DNA from: Saprospiraceae bacterium | GTDB lineage: Bacteria; Bacteroidota; Bacteroidia; Chitinophagales; Saprospiraceae | NCBI GenBank assembly: GCA_027488935.1 | Contig: JAIYAP010000059.1 | Span: 82,842-146,841 of the forward strand | Length of the DNA stretch: 64,000 nucleotides | Reading direction: 5' to 3' | In this document: positions 14,963-24,357 of the stretch, one piece after another | How positions within the stretch are numbered: the stretch's first letter is position 1 | Layout of the letters: each line of letters starts with the position of its first letter | Made by a program: the position numbers and the translations under genes | Notes under the pieces: generated by a model | What the model saw: only the letters and a program-made list of their open reading frames with translations | Told to the model about the DNA's origin: nothing | Databases searched by the model: none

Positions 14963-17900
14963 ATGCAAGGCCCATTCCGAATATATTTTTCTGTAGACAA
15001 ACAGGATATCACCTTTGCAGAGCAACTAGAGCGGCATTTGCGGCAGGCGATGCCCGGGACGGAACTGTTGATTTGGAATGGGAGCCACCAAGTACCCGAA
15101 ACTTACCGAAAACAGGCGGCACAGTTTCTGGAAAAAACACAGTTGTTTATTGCCTTCGTTTCGGTGCACTATGAAGATACGAGCAATGCACGCTGGGAAT
15201 TGCAACAAGCCCTGGATGTTTATAATCGGCGATCTTCCTTCCGTATTTTGAGCGTACTTACACGCAGTGCCTTCATTCCCAATGCATTACAGGGTTTTCC
15301 GATTACTCCGGGCGACCATGACCCCGTGGAGCAGTCTGGCCTTTCCGTCGATCGACAATTGGTAAGGGTAGCCGAAACGGTGCGCGCCATGCTGTTCAAT
15401 GCACCCAAAGCGCCCAAATACAGTAAGGTAAAACTTAGCCTCGACCTGTCGGATGTGCGCGAGCGATTGCTTCCGCTGCTCGATCGTGTTGATTTTAAAC
15501 CCGTTTTCGACCTCCTGAAGGCAATCGCCTATGATGCGGCCTTGCTCAAATCGCTTTTTGAAGCCGAAGATGCGTTTACCAACCTGATCCAGCAATCGCG
15601 CGGCCTGAAAACCAACCTGGAGGAGTTTTTGGCAAAAAAGGAGCAATACCGAACCCAATTACAAAATATTATTCAATACCTGCAAGCTGACGAATTGGTT
15701 CCTGCCTGGGAACGGATTTTTATTGACCACTATTACAATTTCCAAAAAGCGCCAGAACCCGCCGTCGCGCCGTATTTTTTCATCCCTACAGAGCACATTG
15801 CGATTCCGGAAACCCTGCATTTGCCCGGAGCACAAGGCGCTGCTTTGAGTGCCGAGGCCATCGGGCTGCTTTCTTATCAGCAAAAACAGGATTTTCGCCG
15901 CAGTCTGTTGCTCGCACAAGATGCCATTGCTATTGAAAACTTCGCGCGTGCGTATGCGCATTGCGAGCACGTAAGGACCCACATCGACCCAGAATCGGCA
16001 CAACTATATGAATATCTGCTGATTACATATATTTACAACAACAAATCAGAGCAAATTATTACCGATGCTTTGCGTGCAGAAGGCCGCATGCTCAACCATA
16101 CGACTTTGTACAGTGGCCGCCTGCAACGGTATCAGGAGGCGGGCGATTGTCCGACTTCAACGGGGACCTACAACCGGCGGGTTGCCGCAGAAATACTTTC
16201 CGATGGCATGCGCAACGTGTACGAAAGTTGGCAAGACGATTACATCCTCGATACCGGTAAGCGTACCAACCCCAATACCCACCAACAGGAGGCCCGGAAT
16301 TTCATTGAAGCAGCACAATTGGTGTACCGGGCCGTGCATCCCATGCGCGGGGCCCTGCGTATTTTGATCAACGAACTTTGCGGTGGCGGTAAATTTAATT
16401 GGGTGAGCCGGGTCGTATTTGCGGCGGATGAAATTCGGCTCCTGAGCAATGAGCGTTTTGACCTGGAAAGCCAAATAACCGAATTGATTGCCCTGATTGA
16501 AGTAGTAGACGCTGGTTTTCCGGAAAAACAAGCGCAACAACGCCTTTTGTTGCGCGAGAATCTGTATTTTAATTTGTTGGCCAAAAGGCAACTTTTGGCG
16601 GCGCAAGTAGCCGAAGAGCAGCGCAACAACCAGCAATTCACCGATATTTACGCATCGGTCATTAGGTTTATGCAGGCTTGTTTGTTGGGCCATCAAATGT
16701 TTGGAGAGGCATCCCAAAACAATAAAGACCAGTCTTTTTTACGGCTGGCACTCGAGTACTTGTTGCCCGATTTGGTGATTGATCCGGATCCGGTCGCCTT
16801 ATTTCCCCATTTGCGTTGGTTTGATTTTGATGCAAAAGGCAATTTTGTGGCCCATGACGACAGTCGTTCCTATCAGTTTGAGGCATTGGCGATTCTAGAA
16901 AAAATTGTACAAGCTCATGCCGGAAAAGCCGGATGGATGCAGGTTGCACCTAATATCAAATCGGCTGTTTATCACCAGTTTAATGCCGATACGGAAGCGC
17001 TGTATGAATCCGTAAAAACAGGATTGAAATGGACCGATATTCGGCGCATGCACCCCGTGGATGCCCGAAAAAAGATCATTACCTGCCTACAGCGCTGGAT
17101 GAGTGCCTATTATGCTTTTCCGGAACTTGGACAACCGATGCTCGATCGGATCATTACCGAAATCGTAGGCCTGGGGCAAATGAACTGGCTTTTTCACGAC
17201 CCGTATGAATTGGCCACGCATCCTGACAGCCTCGCCTACGGGTTTGATGCCCGGGCAAAACTGAAGGAAGCCTTGCGCTTTTCGCAACACCATACCGAAG
17301 CCTCCCTGCGCCAAACGATTGCTCAACACCTGTTTGAAGCGCGCATTTTGCCAGCCTACAATGCAATAGAAAAGAACCAAGAGACCCAACGTACCCTCCT
17401 GGTGCGGTTGTTGCTGGAATGCCTGACTGGTTATCGCTTGCACGCGGATTCAGCCATGCTCGATTTTGTGTACCGGGAATTGACGGAAGAAATCAAATTT
17501 CGCTGGATTGATATTGACCTCAAAGGCCATGCTTGTGCTTGGCCATTTCAGGACGATTATCAATTTGATCCGCTGAATGTATTGGAATTGCTCCACCAAC
17601 AAAACCCCGAAAGATACCGGCGCTATGAAGTGCGCGAACGTATTGCGCAGCACCGTTACCGCGACTTAAGTACCCAATACCTGCATGAAATCAGCGAGTA
17701 CAGCAAAGAAAACCGCCGTCCGGAGCGCGAAATTGCCATTGGCATTGTGCGCCGCATGAAAGCAGTTTTTCGGTACTGTCCCAAAGAAATTTACCTCGAA
17801 CTCCCATACCGGGAATTGTCTGGCAAAGGTCGTATCCGCTGGTATGGGATGGCGCTGGGGCTGCTGCCCACCCGTGAAAATCATTTCGAAAACCAGTTTT

Positions 17901-18007
17901 ACGACTTTGATTACCGCTACGAATTGTTCGAATGCAAAAAACTGATGAGCAAACAATTCGAATTACTCCGAGCGGTTATGATCGAAACAGGCGAAATTGA
18001 GGCTTAA
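14963..18007 (+). CDS. TIR-like domain protein with repeated C-terminal module
   Basis: The 1014-residue protein has no signal peptide. Residues about 5-135 look like a TIR domain: strand FRIYFSVDKQD, helix FAEQLERHLRQ, strand TELLIWNG, ETYRKQAAQFLEKTQLFIAFVS, then VHYEDTSNARWELQQAL, where E79 after W78 sits where TIR NADases keep their catalytic Glu. Residues about 165-280 are helical (DLSDVRERLLPLLDRVDF). From about 430 to the end there are five copies of a helical unit ending in an x-W motif (Trp480, 619, 742, 848, 960; spacing 106-139) followed by a Phe-Asp pair. I do not recognise that unit. I prefer the ATG at 14963 to the in-frame one at 14894 because a near -7 box ends at 14896. It stands alone, divergent from cytochrome c and convergent with the giant T9SS gene. 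A defence or signalling role is possible but not shown. Confidence 0.75.
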   Translation: MQGPFRIYFSVDKQDITFAEQLERHLRQAMPGTELLIWNGSHQVPETYRKQAAQFLEKTQLFIAFVSVHYEDTSNARWELQQALDVYNRRSSFRILSVLTRSAFIPNALQGFPITPGDHDPVEQSGLSVDRQLVRVAETVRAMLFNAPKAPKYSKVKLSLDLSDVRERLLPLLDRVDFKPVFDLLKAIAYDAALLKSLFEAEDAFTNLIQQSRGLKTNLEEFLAKKEQYRTQLQNIIQYLQADELVPAWERIFIDHYYNFQKAPEPAVAPYFFIPTEHIAIPETLHLPGAQGAALSAEAIGLLSYQQKQDFRRSLLLAQDAIAIENFARAYAHCEHVRTHIDPESAQLYEYLLITYIYNNKSEQIITDALRAEGRMLNHTTLYSGRLQRYQEAGDCPTSTGTYNRRVAAEILSDGMRNVYESWQDDYILDTGKRTNPNTHQQEARNFIEAAQLVYRAVHPMRGALRILINELCGGGKFNWVSRVVFAADEIRLLSNERFDLESQITELIALIEVVDAGFPEKQAQQRLLLRENLYFNLLAKRQLLAAQVAEEQRNNQQFTDIYASVIRFMQACLLGHQMFGEASQNNKDQSFLRLALEYLLPDLVIDPDPVALFPHLRWFDFDAKGNFVAHDDSRSYQFEALAILEKIVQAHAGKAGWMQVAPNIKSAVYHQFNADTEALYESVKTGLKWTDIRRMHPVDARKKIITCLQRWMSAYYAFPELGQPMLDRIITEIVGLGQMNWLFHDPYELATHPDSLAYGFDARAKLKEALRFSQHHTEASLRQTIAQHLFEARILPAYNAIEKNQETQRTLLVRLLLECLTGYRLHADSAMLDFVYRELTEEIKFRWIDIDLKGHACAWPFQDDYQFDPLNVLELLHQQNPERYRRYEVRERIAQHRYRDLSTQYLHEISEYSKENRRPEREIAIGIVRRMKAVFRYCPKEIYLELPYRELSGKGRIRWYGMALGLLPTRENHFENQFYDFDYRYELFECKKLMSKQFELLRAVMIETGEIEA

Positions 18008-18010
18008 ATG

Positions 18011-21000
18011 CTATCGAATGACCGTCACATCACCCTTGAACCAGTCCACCACCCCATCGGAATAGCGAATGCGGGCTTGCCAAACATACACACCCGGCAA
18101 AGGAGGTTCGCCTTTTACACGCCCATCCCAGCCATCGAGTTCATCGTTGAACAACAGTCCGTTTTTCTCATAAACCATTGCCCCCCATCGGTTAAAAATT
18201 TGCAGTAATTCTATTTCGGCAACATTGCGCCCAAAAAGGGTAAATCGCTCATTTTCGCCGTCGCCATTGGGTGAAATAATATTCGGAAAATACACATACC
18301 GCGAGGGATTTACCCGCACTTGTATTCGATCAAGGGCCGTACAACCAAATAAATCCGTAACCTTCAGGGTGTATTCCGTTGTTTCCAAGGGCGATGCAAT
18401 TGGATTTGGGCAATCGGTACAAGACAAATGTTCCGCTGGCGACCATGCCCACTGTGCAATAGAATCCGGTCCAGGTGTAGTAGTCGGCAACATGGTATAG
18501 CCCGTTCCCAATTCAATTAAGGTAAATTCCGTTAATTTCACCTTTGGAATTTTCGGCGCTTCAATCTTGACTGTTTGAAAACTGGTACAGCCAAATTGAT
18601 CCCGCACGACTGGGTAATAGGTGGCCGGTGCCAAATCCGTGAAAATGGACTGGGTTTGGAAAATGACCCCACCATCAATGGCATACGTATATGGCCCTGC
18701 CCCACCCTTAACATCTTCAATGGAAATCAATGTACTCGGATCGATGCAACTGGGCTGAATAACATTGAGTTCAAATGCCGGTAAATCCACCTCCGACACA
18801 TTGGTATTTGAAACTGCGCTACATCCATTATTTGGGTTGGTAACCGTTAATATGTAATTACCTGGGGCCGAAACAATTGGACTCAGTGTTTGTGCACCCG
18901 CATCAATCACGCCATTCGTAGTAGACCAACTAAACTGCATGCCAGGCCCAGTGGTACTATTTCCCAATAACGCAACTTTGGGTTGGGTACAAAACAAAAT
19001 AAGGGGCGGACCAGCGTCTGCATTGGGCGGTAAACGATCCATTTCAACCAGCACAGTATCGGAAGAAGCACATCCATTTTGCTGATTTTCAATGGTTAAT
19101 ATATACATTCCGGTATCTTGCACTGTTGCGTTTAAACCTTGTTGCTGATTTAAGTTTAAACCGTTTATATCCGTCCAGTTTTGGGTAAAATTGGCACCAA
19201 CACTCGAACCATTGGCATTCAACAAGGCACTGTCCCGCAAACAAGTAAAAGGCAAAGCCGGCAAAATCTGAACCTTTGGCGCTGCCGTATCTGCCTGAAT
19301 CACCACCTGCGCGGTGTCGGTACAGCCATTTGCGCTATCTTGTACCTGCAAAACATAGGTGCCCGCCGCGCCCACCAGGGCTACTGCGCTATTGGCATTG
19401 TTCAAAATAGACCCGTTTGCCGTGCTCCATTGATAACTCAAGCTGCCTATTCCCGATGAAGTACTTCCATTTACATCACCGCTCGGTGCGGTACAAGTAA
19501 TTTTAAAACCAGCACCTGCTTGTGCTACGGGTGGGGTAATGTTTTGTAAAACCGTGGTCATTGCGCTGGCTTTACACCCGTTTTGCAAACTGGTAATGGT
19601 CAATATATAAGTCCCCGTTTGGCCTGCAACCGCATTCAAATTGTTGTTTGCGCCCACAATTTGACCATTGCTCGTGCTCCACAATGCGGTGTTTCCAAAG
19701 GCCGGTAAAGGAATACCCAGCAATGGAATGGTCTTCAGGCTGCAATCCAGGGTATCCGGTATCTGAATACTCAATTGGGGTGCAATCGTATCAATTGCAA
19801 GCGTTAATACAGTGGAATCCTGGCATCCAGTTTGGTTATCGGTTAATACCAATTGATAATCACCTGCCTGATTGACCGTCGGATTGGATTGTTGTGCACC
19901 ACTCAGGATATTGCCATTCAGTGTTGACCAACTATATTGGTAATTGCCGGTTGCCGGATTGCCCTGCAACGTACGGATTGTATCCACACAGGTAAGTGGA
20001 GCAGCGGTATTTACACTGATTGGCGGCGGACTAATATTCTGCATAACGACCACCGAAGCTATAGCCGTACAACCATTTACAGGGTTGGTTACCAACAAGT
20101 TGTACGTGCCTGCCGAATCAACTAAAGGTGAACTGGTGTTGCCCGCAGCAATAATATTTCCACCATTTGAGGCGGTCCAGGCAAAATTTACGCCGGGTGG
20201 GTTGGCCCCCACGGACAATAAATTAAACTGTTTCAAGGCACAAGTGAGCACCTGCGGGTTGCCAATTTTAGCCACGGGTTGCAGGGTATCAATAAATACC
20301 CGAACCGTATCAAAAGCTTCACAACCGGTGATGGTGTCGCGCACAGTCAGCACATAAATACCAGGGCCATCTACCTGAATCGCCAAATTTTTGGGATCGC
20401 CTATAATATTACCCTGGTTCAACAGGTCGATCCACTGATAAGACGGCACCCCATAAACACCCGCCATGCCCTGTAAATCAATAATTTGTACATTACAGTT
20501 GATCACCCTGTCAAAACCGGCATTGACCGTGGGCGGCGTCGATTGTTGCAATACGATGATGGAGTCGCTCGCCGAGCAGCCACTGATGCTATCTTCCACG
20601 GTAAATAGGTAAGTACCTGGCTGGTTTACCAAAGCAACCATGGTATTTGCGCCCGACAGCACTGTTCCCTGAGCGCTGGTCCAACTATATAAGGGCTGCG
20701 TATTGTTGGTAAAACCGACCAATTGCAATTGCGGATCAAAACAAGTGAGTGAAACGGTATCAGCCGTTGCGGCTACCGGCGGAATGGTATCAATGGATAC
20801 GAGTATCGTATCTATAGTGTTACAACCATTGGCCGGATTGGTGCCCGTTATCCGGTAATTTCCAGGTGTACTAGCCGTTGCCTGGGAGGTATTTTGTCCG
20901 GCAATTAGGGTTCCATTGTTGGTTTGCCACTGGTAGGTCAAATTGGTGATGCTGCTGCTGGCTTGTAAAGTCGCTGTTGGTGTTTTGCAAGTAATCGCGC

Positions 21001-24000
21001 CAGTCGGCAAAACCTGCAAATCGGGCGCTACCTGATCGGCATTCACCAACAAGGTATCGCTGGCCGTACAGGCATTTATTGGATTGGTTACCAGGACGAT
21101 GTAAGCCCCAGGCTGATTTACGGTAATTTGATCCAGATTTGGATTGCCGGCGATGTTACCGCCAATGGTAGACCAGGAATATTGTACATTGACCATCAAG
21201 CCCTGATTGACCAACAATTGTGCGGTCGTTTGTAGGCAGGTAAGCAACACGGTATCTGCCCCTGCCAGTGCGGGCGGTGCGAGGGTATCTCGAAGTACGG
21301 TTACCGAATCAACCGAAGTACAACCATTTAAAATATTGGTAATCAATAATTTATAATCACCTTCAGTGCCAATACCAGGATTGGGTTGATCGGCAGGACT
21401 AAGCAGTAGTCCGCCATTGGTGGCAGTCCAGGTATATTCAAATTCTGGCCCGACCGAGGATCCAGTACTCGACAATTGAAAACTAAGCGTAGCACAATCG
21501 AGCGTATCAGGTTGCGCAATCACAGCAGTGGGAGCACCCGTTGCAATCACCACGGTGGCGGTATCCGTTGCACTGCATCCATTGTTGGCTTGGGCACTCA
21601 ATAAGATATACTGGCCTGCTGCATTAACCAAGGGCGTCAGGGTATTGTTGCCAGAAACGATATTGCCACCAATGGTCGTCCAGGTGTACGTATAAACGCC
21701 AACAGAATCTGTAATGCTTGCCACCAAGGCGAGATTGGGTTGCACACAGGTAATAGTATCGGGTATCGCAATTTGAATATCCGGCTTCAAGGTATCAATT
21801 TCAACAACTGCAAAATCAACTGCGGTACAGCCGCTTGCAGGATTGGTTATAAGGAGTTGGTACGTGCCCGGCGCATCTACTTGTGCCGTTGGACCATCAA
21901 CAGCCGTGGTGTAATTCCCACCTGAACCGGCAGCAATCGACCAGGCATATAGCAATCCGGGTACATTGGTCGAACCTGTTGAATTCAATCCCACTGTAAA
22001 AATCTGACAATCAAGCGTATCTATTGAATTGGCAACGGCCACAATCACATTTGCATCGGCGGTAACCTGCACCGTAGCGGTATCGCTGCAACCATTGGTG
22101 GTGTTGCTGACCAATAATTGATACAATCCAGGTGCATTAACGACCGGGTTTAAGGTTTGTCCACCCGACACCACATTTCCTCCGTTGTTCGATGACCATT
22201 GGTAGGTAATATTCGGTCCGGTACTTGACCCTGTTCCATTCAATACCACGGAAGTTTGCTGGCACGTAAGGTTATTGGCCGGCCCCACGACCGCGATGGG
22301 TGTTTGCACATCTATATTTACAGTTACCGATAAGGTTTGTGTGCAAAAGTTGCTGGTATCGGTCACCAACAATTGATAAACTGCGGGTGTAAGCACCAAC
22401 AATTGGGTATTATTATTACTGCCTGCGATGCTGCCGCCCGGTCCGGCAGTCCACAAAAGAACTGCGTCACTTGGCGTGATGGTTACGATAATGGGCAAGG
22501 TATCGACCAGGCAATTTAATACGCCCGGTGGTACCAACGATATCGTCGGGCGTATGGTGTCGGCTACTACCAGTACAGAATCAAGGGTAAAGCAGGTATT
22601 GCTGGTATTTAATACCCTTAATATATACAAACCGCCCGCGCCCGCTACAGCATTGATGGTATTTTGCCCTGAAACAATGATCCCATTTGGACTGCTCCAA
22701 CTATATTGAATGGTACCGCCGCTGCTCGATCCGCTTCCACTGAGGTTGCTTTGCAGGGCTTGGCAATTGATCGGACCACTGGCATTGGCAATAGCGATTG
22801 GCGGGTTATTGGCCACAATGACGGTCGTGGTTGCCGTTGCAGAGCAGCCATTAAAAATATTGGTAACCGTAAGCGTATATATTCCTGGCTGATTCACCTG
22901 CGCAGTAGCGGTGTTCGCCCCCGCCACAATATTGCCATTGGTGGTCGACCATGCATAACTTACCGCACCTTGGTTGGATTGACCCGTGATATTAACCGTA
23001 GTTCCGCCACAGCCCAGCGGTTGAGGTGGGAAAATGGATGCGGAGAGAGCATTTGGATTTAAAATTACGGTAACGTTGGTGCTTTTCGTGCATTGTCCGG
23101 TACCATAATCATAACGCACCGTCAGGGTATAGGTACCCGGCTGATCAATAACAGGCGTCAGGGTGGTGCCCCCGGAAACGATATTACCATCGCTGGTTTC
23201 CCATAAATATGAAATATCGGGGCCTGTACTCGATCCCGTTCCATTTAAGGTTAAAGTAGCGCCCGCACAGGGCAAATTCAAAAAAGAAGGGTTCGCCACT
23301 GCGGCCAGATTGACAATTTGCACTCTAACTGTATCTGTTTGCGTACAAATTGGACTTAAAGCAATATCATCAAGCCCGAAATCATTGTTAGAGCCGGTTA
23401 CAGTCAAATTTTCAATACAAATGGTCGCACTCGTGTTTGCACCGCTGTTCCAAATCGCTGAAAAAGGGCGCCACAAACATTGGGGCGGTAGCACACTCAA
23501 TGGTCCGCCAATTTGCACGCCATTAATGGTAAATCTTAATAAGGCAAACGGTGCATTAGTGACAAAAGATAAGGCCCAAGCAGAAAGTTCATACTGGGTA
23601 TTCGGTGTAACCGTTACGGTTTGACACCACAAAAACAAATTAGGCGCTTGCGCACCGTCCACAATCATGTAATTGCCCGAACCGGAAGTATGGTCGGGGC
23701 AGGCTGGAAAAGCAGCGGGCACACTCGCCACTTCATACGAACCAAAAGGAAACATGGTAAATCCGGGATTGTAAATATAATCGGTACTAAACCCGCTATT
23801 GCCTTGTTCAAAGTCGCCATTATCCACTGCATTCAAACCTGGATCGACTGCAGTTGCACTCAATACATAATTTAAGGTCTGATTGACATTTACCGTAGGT
23901 GTTAAGGTGTTGGCACCAGTCATGCCCGTGGTGGGCGTCCATAAAAAACCAAGGTAATTCCCGCTAATATTTCCATCCAGGGTAACTGCTGCGGGCGGAT

Positions 24001-24169
24001 TACAAACGTATTGGTCAGGACCGGCATCCACCGTTATGGGGCATTGTGCGTTCATGTTGAGTGTAGTGCAGCACCCAAGCGCCCAAAAAATAAAAAAATA
24101 TTTGCCGGATTGAAACAGGGTTACAAACTGATTAGCAGCACGCGGAACCCATAAAAGATGAAGAAGCAT
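18011..24169 (-). CDS. Giant repetitive T9SS type B cell-surface protein
   Basis: The 2052-residue product has an N-terminal hydrophobic signal region, a carbohydrate-binding-like jelly-roll domain at about 100-280 (NGDFEQGNSGFSTDYIYNPG, FGLDDIAL), then 18 tandem Ig/PKD-like units of about 82 residues. Each unit has an early Cys (as in TLTC or TLDC), a central YxWST.NG.I strand, GxYxLxVTNxxNGC and an IDTxxP linker. A SprB-like unit and a PKD-like unit precede the type B gliding-motility sorting domain (YVYFPNIISPNGDGEN, LQIFNRWGAMVYEK, GVYVWQARIRYSDG, final GDVTVIR). Such proteins are secreted by T9SS and act as adhesins or motility proteins. I start at 24169; a longer frame opens at 24241. 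The stop lies 3 bases from the TIR-like gene stop with no terminator between. Confidence 0.9.
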   Translation of the reverse strand: MLLHLLWVPRAANQFVTLFQSGKYFFIFWALGCCTTLNMNAQCPITVDAGPDQYVCNPPAAVTLDGNISGNYLGFLWTPTTGMTGANTLTPTVNVNQTLNYVLSATAVDPGLNAVDNGDFEQGNSGFSTDYIYNPGFTMFPFGSYEVASVPAAFPACPDHTSGSGNYMIVDGAQAPNLFLWCQTVTVTPNTQYELSAWALSFVTNAPFALLRFTINGVQIGGPLSVLPPQCLWRPFSAIWNSGANTSATICIENLTVTGSNNDFGLDDIALSPICTQTDTVRVQIVNLAAVANPSFLNLPCAGATLTLNGTGSSTGPDISYLWETSDGNIVSGGTTLTPVIDQPGTYTLTVRYDYGTGQCTKSTNVTVILNPNALSASIFPPQPLGCGGTTVNITGQSNQGAVSYAWSTTNGNIVAGANTATAQVNQPGIYTLTVTNIFNGCSATATTTVIVANNPPIAIANASGPINCQALQSNLSGSGSSSGGTIQYSWSSPNGIIVSGQNTINAVAGAGGLYILRVLNTSNTCFTLDSVLVVADTIRPTISLVPPGVLNCLVDTLPIIVTITPSDAVLLWTAGPGGSIAGSNNNTQLLVLTPAVYQLLVTDTSNFCTQTLSVTVNIDVQTPIAVVGPANNLTCQQTSVVLNGTGSSTGPNITYQWSSNNGGNVVSGGQTLNPVVNAPGLYQLLVSNTTNGCSDTATVQVTADANVIVAVANSIDTLDCQIFTVGLNSTGSTNVPGLLYAWSIAAGSGGNYTTAVDGPTAQVDAPGTYQLLITNPASGCTAVDFAVVEIDTLKPDIQIAIPDTITCVQPNLALVASITDSVGVYTYTWTTIGGNIVSGNNTLTPLVNAAGQYILLSAQANNGCSATDTATVVIATGAPTAVIAQPDTLDCATLSFQLSSTGSSVGPEFEYTWTATNGGLLLSPADQPNPGIGTEGDYKLLITNILNGCTSVDSVTVLRDTLAPPALAGADTVLLTCLQTTAQLLVNQGLMVNVQYSWSTIGGNIAGNPNLDQITVNQPGAYIVLVTNPINACTASDTLLVNADQVAPDLQVLPTGAITCKTPTATLQASSSITNLTYQWQTNNGTLIAGQNTSQATASTPGNYRITGTNPANGCNTIDTILVSIDTIPPVAATADTVSLTCFDPQLQLVGFTNNTQPLYSWTSAQGTVLSGANTMVALVNQPGTYLFTVEDSISGCSASDSIIVLQQSTPPTVNAGFDRVINCNVQIIDLQGMAGVYGVPSYQWIDLLNQGNIIGDPKNLAIQVDGPGIYVLTVRDTITGCEAFDTVRVFIDTLQPVAKIGNPQVLTCALKQFNLLSVGANPPGVNFAWTASNGGNIIAAGNTSSPLVDSAGTYNLLVTNPVNGCTAIASVVVMQNISPPPISVNTAAPLTCVDTIRTLQGNPATGNYQYSWSTLNGNILSGAQQSNPTVNQAGDYQLVLTDNQTGCQDSTVLTLAIDTIAPQLSIQIPDTLDCSLKTIPLLGIPLPAFGNTALWSTSNGQIVGANNNLNAVAGQTGTYILTITSLQNGCKASAMTTVLQNITPPVAQAGAGFKITCTAPSGDVNGSTSSGIGSLSYQWSTANGSILNNANSAVALVGAAGTYVLQVQDSANGCTDTAQVVIQADTAAPKVQILPALPFTCLRDSALLNANGSSVGANFTQNWTDINGLNLNQQQGLNATVQDTGMYILTIENQQNGCASSDTVLVEMDRLPPNADAGPPLILFCTQPKVALLGNSTTGPGMQFSWSTTNGVIDAGAQTLSPIVSAPGNYILTVTNPNNGCSAVSNTNVSEVDLPAFELNVIQPSCIDPSTLISIEDVKGGAGPYTYAIDGGVIFQTQSIFTDLAPATYYPVVRDQFGCTSFQTVKIEAPKIPKVKLTEFTLIELGTGYTMLPTTTPGPDSIAQWAWSPAEHLSCTDCPNPIASPLETTEYTLKVTDLFGCTALDRIQVRVNPSRYVYFPNIISPNGDGENERFTLFGRNVAEIELLQIFNRWGAMVYEKNGLLFNDELDGWDGRVKGEPPLPGVYVWQARIRYSDGVVDWFKGDVTVIR

Positions 24170-24250
24170 ATTATTTCGGTTTTTAATTCTACTGCAATTA
24201 TAGGAAACTTTTACTTGCATATACCCCGCGGCCCAAAACATCCGGTGTTA

Positions 24251-24296
24251 AAAAAAGAAAGAGGCTGTCTCACAACCGAAATTGTGATACAGCCTC
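24251..24296 (-). terminator. Terminator of the Oar-like receptor gene
   Basis: On the minus strand a hairpin (GAGGCTGT pairing with ACAGCCTC, inner TCACAA with TTGTGA) is followed by TTTC and a T-run. It lies 60 bases after the receptor stop and separates it from the giant gene. Confidence 0.85.
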
Positions 24297-24357
24297 CCCA
24301 AAAAATGATTCAACAAACGGTCAAATTTTAATTCAATGACCTTCTGTATAATTCAAA

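Noticed and set aside
14440..18007. A defence island around the TIR-like gene
   Set aside because: Neighbours are a YpdA-like reductase, a cytochrome c and a T9SS adhesin. No SLOG, Argonaute, nuclease, ATPase or other usual partner lies within the window.
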